Source: Pectinophora gossypiella
Lineage: Eukaryota > Arthropoda > Insecta > Lepidoptera > Gelechiidae
Reading direction: 5' to 3'
DNA length: 64,000 nt
Assembly: GCF_024362695.1 (NCBI RefSeq)
Contig: NC_065429.1
Span: 3,876,501 to 3,940,500 of the forward strand
The notes beneath the pieces were generated by a model, which had not been told where the DNA came from, searched no databases, and saw only the letters and a program-made list of their open reading frames with translations. Position numbers and translations under genes: made by a program. Shown one piece after another: positions 10,157 through 19,901 of this stretch; positions within the stretch are counted from its first letter, which is position 1; each line of letters starts with the position of its first letter.

Positions 10157-10527
10157 CGTAATAGACGACCTGATTACTCTAGCCCTATGGCTAGAGTAGA
10201 AGGAGGCCAATCAGCTCGCGACACCAAACACTTCAGGACCCCGATACCGACCCCGCCAGCGTGGTCGACGATTTCCCTCAATCAGCGCTTATCGCTATCC
10301 ATTAATTCTTTCAAATATTTTTCCTCTCAGACGACGCCCTGAGCCGAGGTTCGCGCCCAACTAGGCACCCTCAGGCCTGTTGTCTTAAAGGTTGTACCCT
10401 TTCAGACAACGCCTTTAGCCGAAGTTCGCATCCATCGAATCAGTTGTAATATTTTTACGAGGTGAGAGCCTCAACGCTCCCTATTTGTCCGGCCAAGTAG
10501 TGAATGCCATATGCGGCAAATCTACAA
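10157..10527 (+). mobile_element. Tail-E, long copy
   Basis: Extends upstream to CTGATTACTCTAGCC and CAATCAGCTCGCGACACC, so it shows more of the element than most copies. The part from CAGACGACGCCCTGAGCC is partly repeated (about 10330 and 10402). It lacks the final A-run. Confidence 0.75.
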
Positions 10528-10535
10528 AGACAATA

Positions 10536-10643
10536 AGTACAAATAATACTTTATTGCATACAACGAAAAACAAGTTTTACCCACATGGACGAAAGATACA
10601 GTACAATCTTGCGGCCTTATTGCTAAGCTGCTTGCTGGCAAGA
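10536..10643 (-). mobile_element. Tail-I copy
   Basis: AATAATACTTTATTGCATAC at one end and CTTGCGGCCTTATTGCTAAG inside identify the family. The 3' end of the element is at the low coordinate. Confidence 0.6.
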
Positions 10644-10767
10644 AAACAAATCTATAATAAATCACTTAAAAATACACAAGAAATAACATTATTATTAATG
10701 TGTTAATTAAAGAAAATCTGCGAGTCTCCTAGGTTAGAGTGAATAGGCATTTGCTAGGTAACCGTGA

Positions 10768-10812
10768 TCCACCCTAGACCACATTGTCACTTACCTTGTG
10801 GTCTAGGGTGGA
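10768..10812. other. 16-bp perfect hairpin, 13-nt loop
   Basis: TCCACCCTAGACCACA (10768-10783) is answered by its exact reverse complement (10797-10812). The paired stem is too short for a typical microRNA precursor. It may be part of a repeat. Confidence 0.7.
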
Positions 10813-11164
10813 GGTGAGATTGTGGTCGAAAGCGACCCTACGTTATTTGAAAAAAAAAAAGAAAAAAAAAATAGCGTTATGTAATTTATCGACACACATT
10901 AAAGCCCTCATGCCTCATACAAAAGGTCTAAAAGGCCAATTCAAAAGATCTAAAAGGATTCAACCAGATTTAGCAATAGATAGTCTGCAATATCCCGAGT
11001 TTAATAACTGCTATAACTTAGAGACATCTACCACTTGATGGTAGAAACCAGATTTTTCATCTAATATCTAATGAAGATTCCATCTTGGTCACGTACTGTT
11101 CATCATGATGACTTCCTTCACCATTAACAATGTGAATTATAATTCAATTCACAACAACATAACG

Positions 11165-11440
11165 TAACATACCATCGCGCCTACATCCCCAAAGGGGTAG
11201 GCAGAGGGGTATAGCATTATACAACCACTCCTTCCCAAGTATGTTTAAGTCCCATATCCATCCAATTTAAATCAAAATCCCTAGCAGAGACACATTCATC
11301 AATTGCTTCATACTCGCACGCCGGTTCAAACTAGATCGTGCTACACCTTTTCTAAGGACATCTCCAATTTGGTAAATGTACGTCCTACTTGGTCTTCCTC
11401 TGCACGCAGGGAACGATATTCCTCTGGTAACCTCACAATT
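11165..11440 (-). pseudogene. LINE-2 fragment: ORF end plus 3' UTR
   Basis: The minus strand encodes CRGRPSRTYIYQIGDVLRKG and then RRASMKQLMNV, the pattern that closes RTE-like LINE proteins of insects. After a frameshift it continues as RDFDLNWMDMGLKHTW and stops. The following untranslated part contains CCCCTTTGGGGATGTAGGCG. That text recurs alone through the window (16206, 28518, 31217), so those pieces are truncated 3' ends of this LINE. Clade assignment is by pattern only. Confidence 0.55.
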
Positions 11441-11455
11441 CAATAATAATAAAAA

Positions 11456-11680
11456 CCCTCCCAAAACAGCCCACTTTGTAAAGGCTGTCTGGATTCAGAA
11501 AAAACTGCCTCTCATGTAATCCTGGAATGCACGGGAGTGTCAGCACAACGGGTACAAATCCTCAAAGGAATTTGGTAGTTCCGTGAAGCCTTTGAAATAC
11601 CACAGGAGGCTACTGAGCTTCTGGAAGGAGTTAGATTGGATTACGTAGTCAACAATAGCACGCATAATGGGCCATCTTAG
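11456..11680 (+). pseudogene. LINE ORF2 C-terminal zinc-knuckle relic
   Basis: The frame from 11456 reads PSQNSPLCKGCLDSEKTASH and continues VILEC, giving C-x2-C-x8-H-x4-C. This CCHC knuckle is found at the C-terminus of several insect non-LTR ORF2 proteins. It is interrupted by TAG at 11576-11578, after which FREAFEIPQEATELLEGVR continues in frame to a stop at 11678. No upstream catalytic domain is visible. Confidence 0.6.
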
Positions 11681-12177
11681 AGTCTAAATGCGGAAAACAG
11701 AGCCCGCTAACTAACTAACCCTCCCAAATCCAAAAGGCGCGAACGGTCAACAGAATCTAAACCCAAAGGTCATCATCATCAGGTCTTATAAAACCGTATC
11801 GCTGTTTACCCAGCATTACCTCAAATAGTAAGATAAATAGATAAAGACCAAGGACGAGTCGTCTATTGTATGGTAATCACGCGCCAGTGTATGGTAGCCA
11901 TGAATTCTCGAAGAAACGGAAAGTATTTTTTTTGTGAAAATTTTGATAGGTTAGGTCGGTGTTAGGTATAACTAATTCCATTGTTTGGAAGGTGTTGGTT
12001 ACTAATTACTTTTAAGTAGTGTTACAATTATGTATTTTGCGTGGGTGCGTTTTGTAATCATTAAAATGTTAACTAATATTCACTTTTTTTTTTATCCCAT
12101 CTAAAGTTAAAAACAGATTTCCATGAAATTTTGCAATGTTTTACTTGTCACTAAACTTATTTGATTTGGCATGTCAA
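11681..12177. other. No feature recognised
   Basis: No repeat match and no frame of note; poly-T near 12085. Confidence 0.4.
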
Positions 12178-12330
12178 AAGAGAGGAAGGGGTAGACCTAG
12201 GAGAACATATATGGAACAAATAAAAGGTGCAGGTCGTGTCGTATCAGGAGGTGAAGGATTTGGCGGGAAGAAGAGAGGAATGGCGATTACTCCATCAACA
12301 AGAGCGCAGGTCTTAAATAAAGTGAGATGT
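12178..12330 (+). pseudogene. RTE-like LINE C-terminus relic
   Basis: Reads RGRGRPRRTYMEQIKGAGRV with a small deletion relative to the copy at 63840-64000, then KKRGMAITPSTRAQV and LNK. The nucleotide match to the right-edge copy is close (AAGAGAGGAATGGCG, ACAAGAGCGCAG). It ends at TCTTAAAT, the common 3' landmark of this family. Confidence 0.7.
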
Positions 12331-12722
12331 TATGTTAAAATAAAATGTTATCAGTCTACTAAAATCTATGGTCACTCTCATCGTTTCGCTGCATGATTTA
12401 GTAGGTAGGAAAGCTCATAAAAACCGGCGTGCCAAGGGAAAATGCGGCGTTTTGTTCTACCCACTTACCTACTGCATCTGTATTCACATGAGATCGTATA
12501 GATTGGATAGTGATTTATATCTGATAACGTGAGGATGGGAAATTTGTGTTTTTGTCATATTGAAAACTTCGCGAGCATTTTGATATTACATTTTGTTAAT
12601 AGTTTACGTAAATTATATCTTTTTTTCTCAGTTGTGTATTTCTCATTAATACACATAATTCACGCTCATAAGCCCTATAAAGGTGGACAGAAACACAAGT
12701 CAACTTGAACTTTATCCATCAT
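12331..12722. other. AT-rich stretch, no feature seen
   Basis: A rep-G scrap may lie near 12660-12700 (CACGCTCATAAGCCC). Otherwise nothing. Confidence 0.4.
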
Positions 12723-12998
12723 CTTCTTTTTCTATCGTGGGTGTTGTAAGGTGGATTACTAACCTCATCAACCCTGGTGTCGGGGTTATTATTAAGCCGC
12801 CAAAGGCCCCTGATCATGTAACGACTACATACTTACATCAGTAAGTAATAACCGGAACAAATGGCTTAACGTGACAATCAGGTGATCAGCCCGTAAGTTC
12901 CTAACCAAACTCGGGATAACGAAGTAATTTTTTGGTATGTCCGTACCGGGATCCGAACCCAGGACCTCCAGACCCCAACGCTCAGCCCCTGGACCATG
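12723..12998 (-). mobile_element. SINE-A, nearly full length
   Basis: Read on the plus strand: CTTCTTTTTCTATCGTGG, GAGGTGG-like tail region, TTAAGCCGCCAAAGGCCCC, and the head GATCCGAACCCAGGACCTCC. Part of the core is deleted (AACGTGACAATCAGG). It borders a segment duplicated at 34.4 kb. Confidence 0.85.
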
Positions 12999-13083
12999 GT
13001 AATCGTTAACCGATTAGAAGATAACAGACCAAGTACATCTGATTTTATGTAAATATTTAAATATAAAAATTATCTGCGGATAA

Positions 13084-13208
13084 GCCAAGTACAGTGCCAA
13101 ACGATAATGACAATCGACAGTGACAGTGATAAAAATGTATGGGATTGACATAAAGTGACGAAAGGTGACATGTCAATCCCATACATTTTACTTACTGTCA
13201 CTGTCGAG
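13084..13208. mobile_element. MITE-P, palindromic, full
   Basis: Arms ACAATCGACAGTGACAGTG, ATAAAAATGTATGGGATTG and their inverted partners meet at a short centre (AAAGTGACGAAAGGTGACA). The right arm is slightly decayed. There is no coding capacity. Confidence 0.85.
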
Positions 13209-13227
13209 CAATCAGGTGAGAGCTCTC

Positions 13228-13319
13228 CCGGGTTGGAACCCTCAGTGCTCCTCATTTGACCGGCCAAGTAGTTAATGACATTTGCGGCAAATCTACAATA
13301 AGTCACGTCAAAAAAAAAC
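13228..13319 (+). mobile_element. Tail-E, short copy with A tail
   Basis: GGAACCCTCAGTGCTCCTC to AATCTACAATAAGTCACG, ending in an A-run. It shows the 3' end of the family well. Confidence 0.8.
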
Positions 13320-14030
13320 TGTCGATCATATTGTGTAAGGCCCTTGTCTGGAGGTGAACTCATTAAAAATTACAGACAAATTACGCTATTATAATTCGTA
13401 ACAGTTTTCATAATAACTTACAAGCGAGAATTCCACACATTTACTTGGCTAAAATTAAATACATCCTTCTTTTACCAAAAGCCCTTATAGACATCAACGA
13501 CTTACTTACCTACTTATTTAGTCATAATCTATTTTAATGTTTACAAGATTAATAAAAGAACACTCTTATAATTACAATGTGGCTAGTTCACTTGATAATT
13601 TAATAGTTTTTTCTTTTTTGTTATTAAAATACAGTACGTCATGCAAATAATGGAGTGTATCGTTAGTGATGCGCCGGATCAGATATCGAGTACCGTTACA
13701 TTTCACGTTTGAGTAAAAATACTCGGTATTTTACGGTGTTAATGTCGAGCTAAAAGTGAATTTATGATGCACAACACGGGTTTTCTTGATGTACAGATTT
13801 AGATCGTTAATGTACAGTTTGTGTTTAGTATTTGAATTTTCGAATGTCTACCGGTAACTGTAAATATGATTTATTTGGCGCTAAAATGATTATTTTATAA
13901 CAAAAAGCAAATCGTAACTCCGAAATAATATTCATTTGTGTTTTAACACATATACAGAAAGCTTTCTATATATTTAAAAGAGTCCTGTTTATTATTATTT
14001 CAACCAACACCTTTTCTGTTTCTAATTATA
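13320..14030. other. AT-rich stretch, no feature seen
   Basis: No frame, no repeat match. A rep-G/LINE-2 3' scrap (GGAGGGGTAGGCAGAG) follows at about 14040-14080. Confidence 0.45.
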
Positions 14031-14109
14031 ACATAGCTTCATGCCTGTATCCCTGGAGGGGTAGGCAGAGGTGTATAAAGTATATACTCAATGCTCATCA
14101 GTTGTTACA

Positions 14110-14372
14110 TCACTACATAGTATAAAACAAAGCCGCTTTTTCTGTCCCTATATCCCTATGTACGCTTAAATCTTTAAAACTACGCAACGGATTTTGATGC
14201 GGTTTTTTAAAGTAGATAGAGTGATTCAAGAGGAAGGTTTATATGTATAATAACATCGATTAAATAGTGGAGAAATACTGTTTTTTTGAGGTTTTGAATG
14301 TGATTTCGTAAATAATTTAATTTTTTCCTCAGCATTGCACCCGAGTGAAGCCGGGGGGGGGGGGGTAGCTAG
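14110..14372 (+). mobile_element. Non-autonomous Helitron, 263 bp
   Basis: Begins TCACTACATAGT and ends AGCTAG (CTAG at 14369-14372), with A before and T after, which is the Helitron insertion rule. The inner text CTACGCAACGGATTTTGATG and TGAAGCCGGGG is what I know from short lepidopteran Helitrons. The 3' hairpin is disturbed by a 14-G run at 14353. No Rep or helicase coding is present. Confidence 0.8.
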
Positions 14373-14633
14373 TTTATTATAATAACTATTACAAGAATAC
14401 TAAGTCAACAGTTAAATACTTACCAACTCTTTTAACACTAAACTAATCCCATTAATCTTGTAAACCATCTCTACACTATAAACAGAAGTTGATTAATTCC
14501 ATTAAAAAAAAACGCAATATAAATTAAAAATTTTCATTGTAGAATAAAGAAGTGGCTTTCGGAAATTGATGCAAACTATTTACATTTTTATTGGAAACCT
14601 GACGCGAAACGCGGCTTTGCTTGTTAAATTAAC
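14373..14633. other. AT-rich stretch, no feature seen
   Basis: No repeat match or frame. Confidence 0.4.
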
Positions 14634-14644
14634 ATGAAGGTTTT

Positions 14645-14797
14645 GTTTGAGCCGTTGGTGCCGGCTATTAGCCTAAAAACACCTCCACCAACCCGCGTTG
14701 GAGCAGCGTGGTGGGATATGCTCCATACCCCCTCCGGTTGATTGAGGGGAGGCCTGTGCCCAGCAGTGGGACGTATATAGGCAGTTTATGTTATGTT
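14645..14797 (+). mobile_element. SINE-B, 5'-truncated, 11-bp TSD
   Basis: Starts in the core (GAGCCGTTGGTGCCGGC) and ends in TTATGTT. ATGAAGGTTTT occurs at 14634-14644 and again at 14798-14808. The head is missing, consistent with incomplete reverse transcription. Confidence 0.88.
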
Positions 14798-14977
14798 ATG
14801 AAGGTTTTATACTTAATCCGTTACCTACTCATTGTAATTGGCTTTTTGACAGCTTTTGGATAAATATTTTAAAAATTACAATCGCCTTTATTTTGTGTTA
14901 ATGTCAAGTAGCATTTTCCATCACAAAAGGATAGAATTAAAAAAATAATTAAAAAATACAAAAGAAAACATGAGTTT

Positions 14978-15289
14978 TACGACGGAAAAATTCATTTGAT
15001 ATTTAACTTAGAATCACGGTCTGAATCATCCTCAGTATTCGTTACGATATCACTAAACAGCGAGCAGCGCAGTCAGTGAAGCAGCGTGGTGGAGTATGCT
15101 CCATACCCCCTCCGGTAGATTGAGGGGAGGCCTGTGCCCAGCAGTGGGACGTATATAGGCTGTTTATGTTATGGACTTCGTATCAACAGTGGCTGCAAGT
15201 TGTCTTTGATTACTTGTGGCTCTGCCCACCCCATTTGGGATTATGGGCGTGAGTTTATGTATGTATGTATGTTATCACTAAACACCCTG
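14978..15289. mobile_element. MITE-C right half with chimeric insertion
   Basis: Has TTTGATATTTAACTTAGAATC and TTCGTTACGATATCACTAAAC, then a 213-bp insertion, then ACACCCTG followed by TA. The left half of the MITE is not recognisable. Confidence 0.8.
15060..15272 (+). mobile_element. Chimeric retroposon: SINE-B 3' part + rep-G
   Basis: Flanked by a perfect 12-bp duplication, TATCACTAAACA (15048-15059 and 15273-15284). The first half is SINE-B (GCAGCGTGGTGGAGTATGC to GGCTGTTTATGTTATG); the second is rep-G (GTGGCTGCAAGTTGTC, GGCTCTGCCCACCCC) with an ATGT tail. One duplication round the whole unit indicates that both halves arrived together. Confidence 0.85.
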
Positions 15290-15402
15290 TATATTATAAA
15301 TCATCGCCATATAGTGAATACCTGATAAACACCTGTTTAAGTATCACATTCGAATGGTACGTTTGTTAACAAAGCCTCACTAGTTACAAATGGTCTTAGC
15401 TA

Positions 15403-15475
15403 AGACAATCGACAGTGACAGTAATAAAAATGTATGGGATTGACATGTCACGTTATTTCAGTACCCACGCTTCTG
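15403..15475. mobile_element. MITE-P left arm, variant
   Basis: CAATCGACAGTGACAGTAAT to TGGGATTGACATGTCACG, then a different inner text (CAGTACCC). The same variant occurs at 15737-15812. Confidence 0.7.
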
Positions 15476-15564
15476 TTATTGTTTCTTCTATCTTCTTCTT
15501 GTTTCTATTATTGAAAGAAAGAAGAAAGAAAGAGTTTTAATAAAAAAAATTAAGCGTATAGATC

Positions 15565-15735
15565 CGTGCTTCGAAAGGCACGTTAAGCCGTTGGTCCCGG
15601 TTACTACTTACTGATGTATGTAAGTAGTCGTTACATGAGCCATGTCAGGGGCCTTTGGCGACTCAATAGTAACCCTGACACCAGGGTCGATGGGGTTGGT
15701 AATCCACCTCACAACCCACACGATAGGAGAGAAGC
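15565..15735 (+). mobile_element. SINE-A, 5'-truncated
   Basis: Starts in the core at CCGTGCTTCGAAAGGCACG and runs through GGGGCCTTTGGCGACTC to CACACGATAGGAGAG. Confidence 0.88.
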
Positions 15736-15736
15736 A

Positions 15737-15812
15737 GATCGACAGTGACAGTAATAAAAATGTATGGGATTGACATGTCACGTTATGACAGTACCCGGGC
15801 TTCACCTGAGAT
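15737..15812. mobile_element. MITE-P left arm, variant
   Basis: Direct repeat of 15403-15475, with GGGATTGACATGTCACGTTA and then CAGTACCCGGGCTTCACC. The SINE-A at 15565-15735 sits between the two. Confidence 0.7.
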
Positions 15813-15884
15813 TTCTGTTTATGTTATTGGAAGAAAGAAGAAAGTGTTATATTAAGTAGAGGTATATATTGCTTTTTTAACGTG

Positions 15885-15950
15885 TATTATTGTAGATTTA
15901 CCTCAGGTGGCATTAACTACTTGGCCTGACAAATGGGGAGCGCTTTTTCT
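15885..15950 (-). mobile_element. Tail-E 3' scrap
   Basis: TATTGTAGATTTACC and CTACTTGGCC on the plus strand are the complement of the family's 3' end. Confidence 0.7.
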
Positions 15951-16205
15951 GTTGTTGTAAAACGGATAAAAAGTAACTAAAGAGTTTGATAAGGAGTTGA
16001 TAAGTCAAACATAAAAACCCCTATTTATGGGTATAAAATGACATAAAATATGTATTAAAACCAGCTATAAGTTTAACAATTATTTTTGCACTTAATATTT
16101 ACGATAATTCTACAGCTTAAAAAATCTACTTGTTTCCTTCACCTGTCTCTGCAAATATACATGAAGTCGTGCCTGTTAATCTATCAGGGTGAGCAGAGCA
16201 CACAC

Positions 16206-16345
16206 ATGTCATTAATAAGATAACACATAACATCACGCTTGTATTCCACGTAGGGTAGGCAGAAATGAACTACACACCCACTCCTTGCCAGCTATATTTA
16301 AGTCCCGTGTAGTAGGGGGCGAGCACAAAAAATCCTAGAAACCAC
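16206..16345 (+). mobile_element. LINE-2 3' UTR fragment
   Basis: Contains ATCACGCTTGTATTCC, GGGTAGGCAG and ACCCACTCCTTGCCAGC, which match the 3' end of the LINE-2 copy at 11165-11440. Strand is uncertain. Confidence 0.45.
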
Positions 16346-17269
16346 GAGATGTCAATTATCTATGATCATAAATGGGATTGAGCTGGGATTCCAACCCGTT
16401 AAACAATAATGTATCAATAAGATATAGTAATGCAACTCTAGATAGTCGTTTTAAGATTAATTATGCACCCGATGGTAACATGTTAATCAGGCCATAGACT
16501 AAATATGCACACTTATGGCTCATGAGAGAGAGAGGTTTTTTTTTTTTAAATCTAATTTTTGTCAAGGCTTGAGCCACTCTTGGTGGTTATGCCAGCCTCA
16601 TAGTTTAGAGCGTTTAATGATGATCAAATCATCAATTTACAAAAGAATACCATTACAGCACTACACCATAGAGAGAGAGGTAAAAATCATCTTTAGTTAC
16701 CTATAATATTAGACAGAACGACTTATATGTATTTCAATAAGTTAACATTTTACAATAGTCACAATGCGCGGTAAGAATTGAATCTATCAAAGTACGTAAG
16801 CTAGTGTTGTGACTTTATATCAGTCGATATTAGGTCGATCGTTTTCTGTACATTAAAGCCTATTGAATGCAAAAATACACCATGAAATAAAAACATAAAT
16901 CAAACAAACAAATTATTGTCAATCTCAAAAATATTGGTACCGAATATCCCGTCATTAAAAATTGCGGTAATAACTAGGTCAACCGAGTAGGTCATAGTGG
17001 AATAAATACGGTACTATAAGCTAGATTAACAATACCGAAATATTTCAGCTATGTCCAACTGGCTTATTGTTCTAAGACATGCAACTTTGAATGCGGCCGC
17101 CATTTTTTCTTACATTTCTAGTCTTTCTTTGTTGCCAAGACTAAAAAAGTTGGTATTCTTGTGAAGTTATTGAGTAGCTTCTGTAGGTATAATTATTTAT
17201 ATATTTATAACTTTTATTTTGCACTGTCTATCCCTCTACGCTTTTATTGAATTAATTTCCTATTCATAA
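16346..17269. other. AT-rich stretch, no feature seen
   Basis: No repeats that I can match. A NotI-like GCGGCCGCCATTTT block at 17093-17106 resembles a YY1/Pho-type motif read on the minus strand, without other promoter signs. Confidence 0.4.
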
Positions 17270-17271
17270 AG

Positions 17272-17345
17272 GTTTCCTGGAAGAGATTGCTACCTTAGCA
17301 ATAAGAGCGCCTGTTGTACTACCTAACTGTTGTATTTAGTTTATG
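17272..17345 (+). mobile_element. Tail-I fragment
   Basis: TTCCTGGAAGAGATTGCTAC and TTAGCAATAAGAGCGCC match the family copies at 35149 and 51422. Confidence 0.55.
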
Positions 17346-17412
17346 TTAGAAAGCGCAAATTTTCAGAGATTAAAAGTTAGGGTTACTATAAGTTTTATAA
17401 CTATTGTAGGAT

Positions 17413-17510
17413 AGGGGCCTAAACCAAGTTGCAAACGAATGCTATAATCGACTGTGACACTCATAAAAATGTATGGGATTGACATGTCACCTTCTGTCAA
17501 TCTGTCGTAC
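17413..17510. mobile_element. MITE-P left arm
   Basis: AACCAAGTTGCAAACGA leads into ATAAAAATGTATGGGATTG and the centre. The right arm is missing. Confidence 0.75.
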
Positions 17511-17965
17511 TTATTGCAAAAATGAAACCAATTTTACAGATCGCCAGAGTGCATTTAAGGTCAAAGTGGAATCCACTTGTCCGACAGATCCCTGTTGTTG
17601 TTATTTGCATGTAGCTGTCATGGCGACCGGAAGTGACGTAGCAACACAAAAAACTTCTCGCATGGCTGCCTTCCGGTCTTAACGCCGTACTTAGAAGCAA
17701 GAATTAGTATTTTGATGTCTTATAAAAGTAAAAGTTACGTTTTAACACAATACAGACCATTATGACGCGAGGTTCCGTTCTAATGGCTTGTAGGTACCTC
17801 TGCCCACTCTGGTAGGAATTATAGGCCTATTATGAAAACATAATAAGTAAGTAAGTCTGTTCTTTTGATCAAAACCAATAATCTTTATTTAATACAAAAC
17901 AAATTAAACATACAAAAAGGCAGTATTTTTTATGTCTAATGGATTGGTTGGTTAATTAATGTCTA
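17511..17965. other. No gene; facing ETS-like motifs
   Basis: GACCGGAAG at 17625-17633 is exactly inverted as CTTCCGGTC at 17670-17678. The first is followed by TGACGTAG, which is CRE-like. The arrangement is suggestive of a promoter element but nothing downstream looks coding. Confidence 0.35.
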
Positions 17966-17968
17966 TGT

Positions 17969-18097
17969 CAAGTTGCAAACGATTGTGACAATCGACAGTG
18001 ATAAAAATGTATGTGATTGACATGTTGTCATCTTCTGTCAATGTCATACATTTATATCACTGTCACCGTCGATTGTCATAATCGTTTGCAACTTGGC
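17969..18097. mobile_element. MITE-P, complete palindrome
   Basis: 129 bp from CAAGTTGCAAACGATTGTG to its inverted partner CATAATCGTTTGCAACTTG. The centre is TGTTGTCATCTTCTGTCA. It shows the outer ends of the family best. No coding capacity. Confidence 0.88.
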
Positions 18098-18191
18098 TAC
18101 AGCCACTGGCGTGATAAGGTATTTTTTGTACGTATATCTTATGTAATGCATTCACCATAATTATATCTTGTTGATTTGAAAAAGCTTTGTG

Positions 18192-18286
18192 AAACGCAGG
18201 TACCTAGTTCATAGTATAATGGGTACGAAAACCAAGTATGGTTCATTGTGCAATGGCTGTACATCTGAGTACCCTACTTGGGTATA
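18192..18286 (+). mobile_element. rep-H fragment beside Tc1 element
   Basis: CAGGTACCTAGTTCATAG, TGTGCAATGGCTGTACATCT and ACCCTACTTGGGTATA are a diverged rep-H. The Tc1 element begins directly after, so it may have landed in this repeat. Confidence 0.45.
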
Positions 18287-18288
18287 TA

Positions 18289-18315
18289 CACTTCTCATCA
18301 AAAAAATCGAAACAC
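18289..18315 (+). repeat. Left terminal inverted repeat of Tc1
   Basis: 27 bp starting CACTTCTCATCAAAAAAATC, exact inverse of 19902-19928. Confidence 0.97.
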
Positions 18316-18625
18316 TTCCGTTTTCATTGTTTCTGTCCGAATTTAACACAAAAAAGAATTCATACGATGAAAAAAAATACATAAATGTATAGCTGGCAGT
18401 TTGGCCATTACAGTAATAAGCGAAAATTCTAAATTCAAAATTAAAATTTCATTTGTTTATCTTATAAACGAAATGAATCACTGTTTTGAGACAAATGTGT
18501 GTTTAGGGTTGGAGTACATTTAGCGTTTAAAAACTAAAAATTGGCGCCTATCCTTAAACTTTTTGTTTTTTATTTCAATACTGTGACTTTGGGACGTCTG
18601 AAAAAAGGTTTTTTTTCTAAAACGT

Positions 18626-19653
18626 ATGGATACTTCGCCCACAGAAGCCGCCCAAGTTGTGGCATTGCTGGATTCTGGCCTTAGTCAGCGTGTTGTGGCT
18701 GCAAGACTGCATCTAAGCCTGTCATCTGTTCATAGAGTCTATAAACGTTATCGGGAGACTAGTTTGTTCACGCGCCGTTCAGGATCTGGCAGGAATCGGG
18801 TCACTTCTGAGCGAGATGATCGATTTATTGTAACAACTTCTTTAAGAAATCGACGCCTTAACGCTTTTCAACTGCAGCAGCGGCTTCGTGTTGTACGAAG
18901 GGTGGCTGTAAGTGACTCTACAATTAGAAGAAGGTTGAAGGATCGTGGACTGGTACCGCATAAGCCAGCAAATGGGCCGAAATTAACTGCAGACCATCGA
19001 AGAGCGCGCCTTAACTTTGCACGTGAGCACCTAAATTGGTCATACCTACAGTGGAGCAAAGTTCTCTTTTCTGATGAGTGTAAAATTATGCTGTATGATA
19101 ACGACGGAAGGAACAAGGTCTACAGAAGAGACGGAGAACGCTATGCACAATGCTGCATTGAAGAAAAGGTCAGCTATGGTGGGGTTCGTGGACGGTTTGG
19201 GGAGGAATCAGCGCCGACGGTAAGACAGAGCTTGCTTTCGTGTCTGGGCCACGTCTGCCTGCACTTAACTGTCATCGGTACGTCGAAGAGTGTCTCGAGC
19301 CTCATTTGATGCCCTATGCACATTTTATTGGCAACGGCTTCATATTCATGCACGACAATGCTAGGGCTCACACCGCGGGCGTCGTACGAGATTATCTTAA
19401 CGAAGTCGATATCTCTATTATGGAATGGCCAGCAAGAAGCCCGGACATGAATCCCATTGAACATCTGTGGGATGAATTAAAGAGACGAATTCGAGCAAGA
19501 GATCCTGCCCCAGAAACACTTAGCCAGCTGCAAGATGCAATCCAAGAGGAATGGGACAATATACCACAGCATGTGATCGTGACTCTCATCCGATCGATGA
19601 AGAACCGTATGGAAGCAGTAATTAGAGCTCGGGGAGGGAATACAAGTTATTAA
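18626..19653 (+). pseudogene. Tc1-family transposase, one-base frameshift
   Basis: The enzyme would cut and paste its own element at TA sites. The first frame (18626-19309) has an N-terminal helix-turn-helix (residues about 8-45), an SGSGRNR linker (62-68) resembling the GRPR motif, a second DNA-binding region, and the first catalytic Asp at residue 150 (FSDECK, codon at 19073). The second frame (19240-19653) carries the second Asp (HDNARAH, codon 19354) and the Glu (NPIEHLW, codon 19459), separated by 34 residues: DD34E. The frames overlap; the run GGGG at 19181-19184 is one G short of the expected GGGS reading. Counting across the break gives about 342 residues, normal for Tc1. A sequencing error is an alternative to a true mutation. 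The ATG at 18626 fits the family start. Confidence 0.93.
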
Positions 19654-19658
19654 ATAAA
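19653..19658 (+). promoter_or_regulatory. Polyadenylation signal AATAAA
   Basis: AATAAA overlaps the transposase stop codon (TAA at 19651-19653). Overlapping stop and poly(A) signals are common in compact transposons. No cleavage site can be proved. Confidence 0.5.
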
Positions 19659-19901
19659 CATAACGTTTTTTAGCTTTTTTTTTCATTTACGTGTGTTGTT
19701 TTATCCATTTCCTTTATACTCCATACGGAATAAAAATGACTCATTTAACAAAATACGAAACCTATGAAAAATTCATTTAAATTTAGAACATTAACATTAA
19801 GATTTGATAAGCTCATATTACTCACTATTAAACGACATTTAACATTTATTCCTAAATGTACACATTTTTCTGATAATCCTGACAAAACGTAAACTTGCAA
19901 G

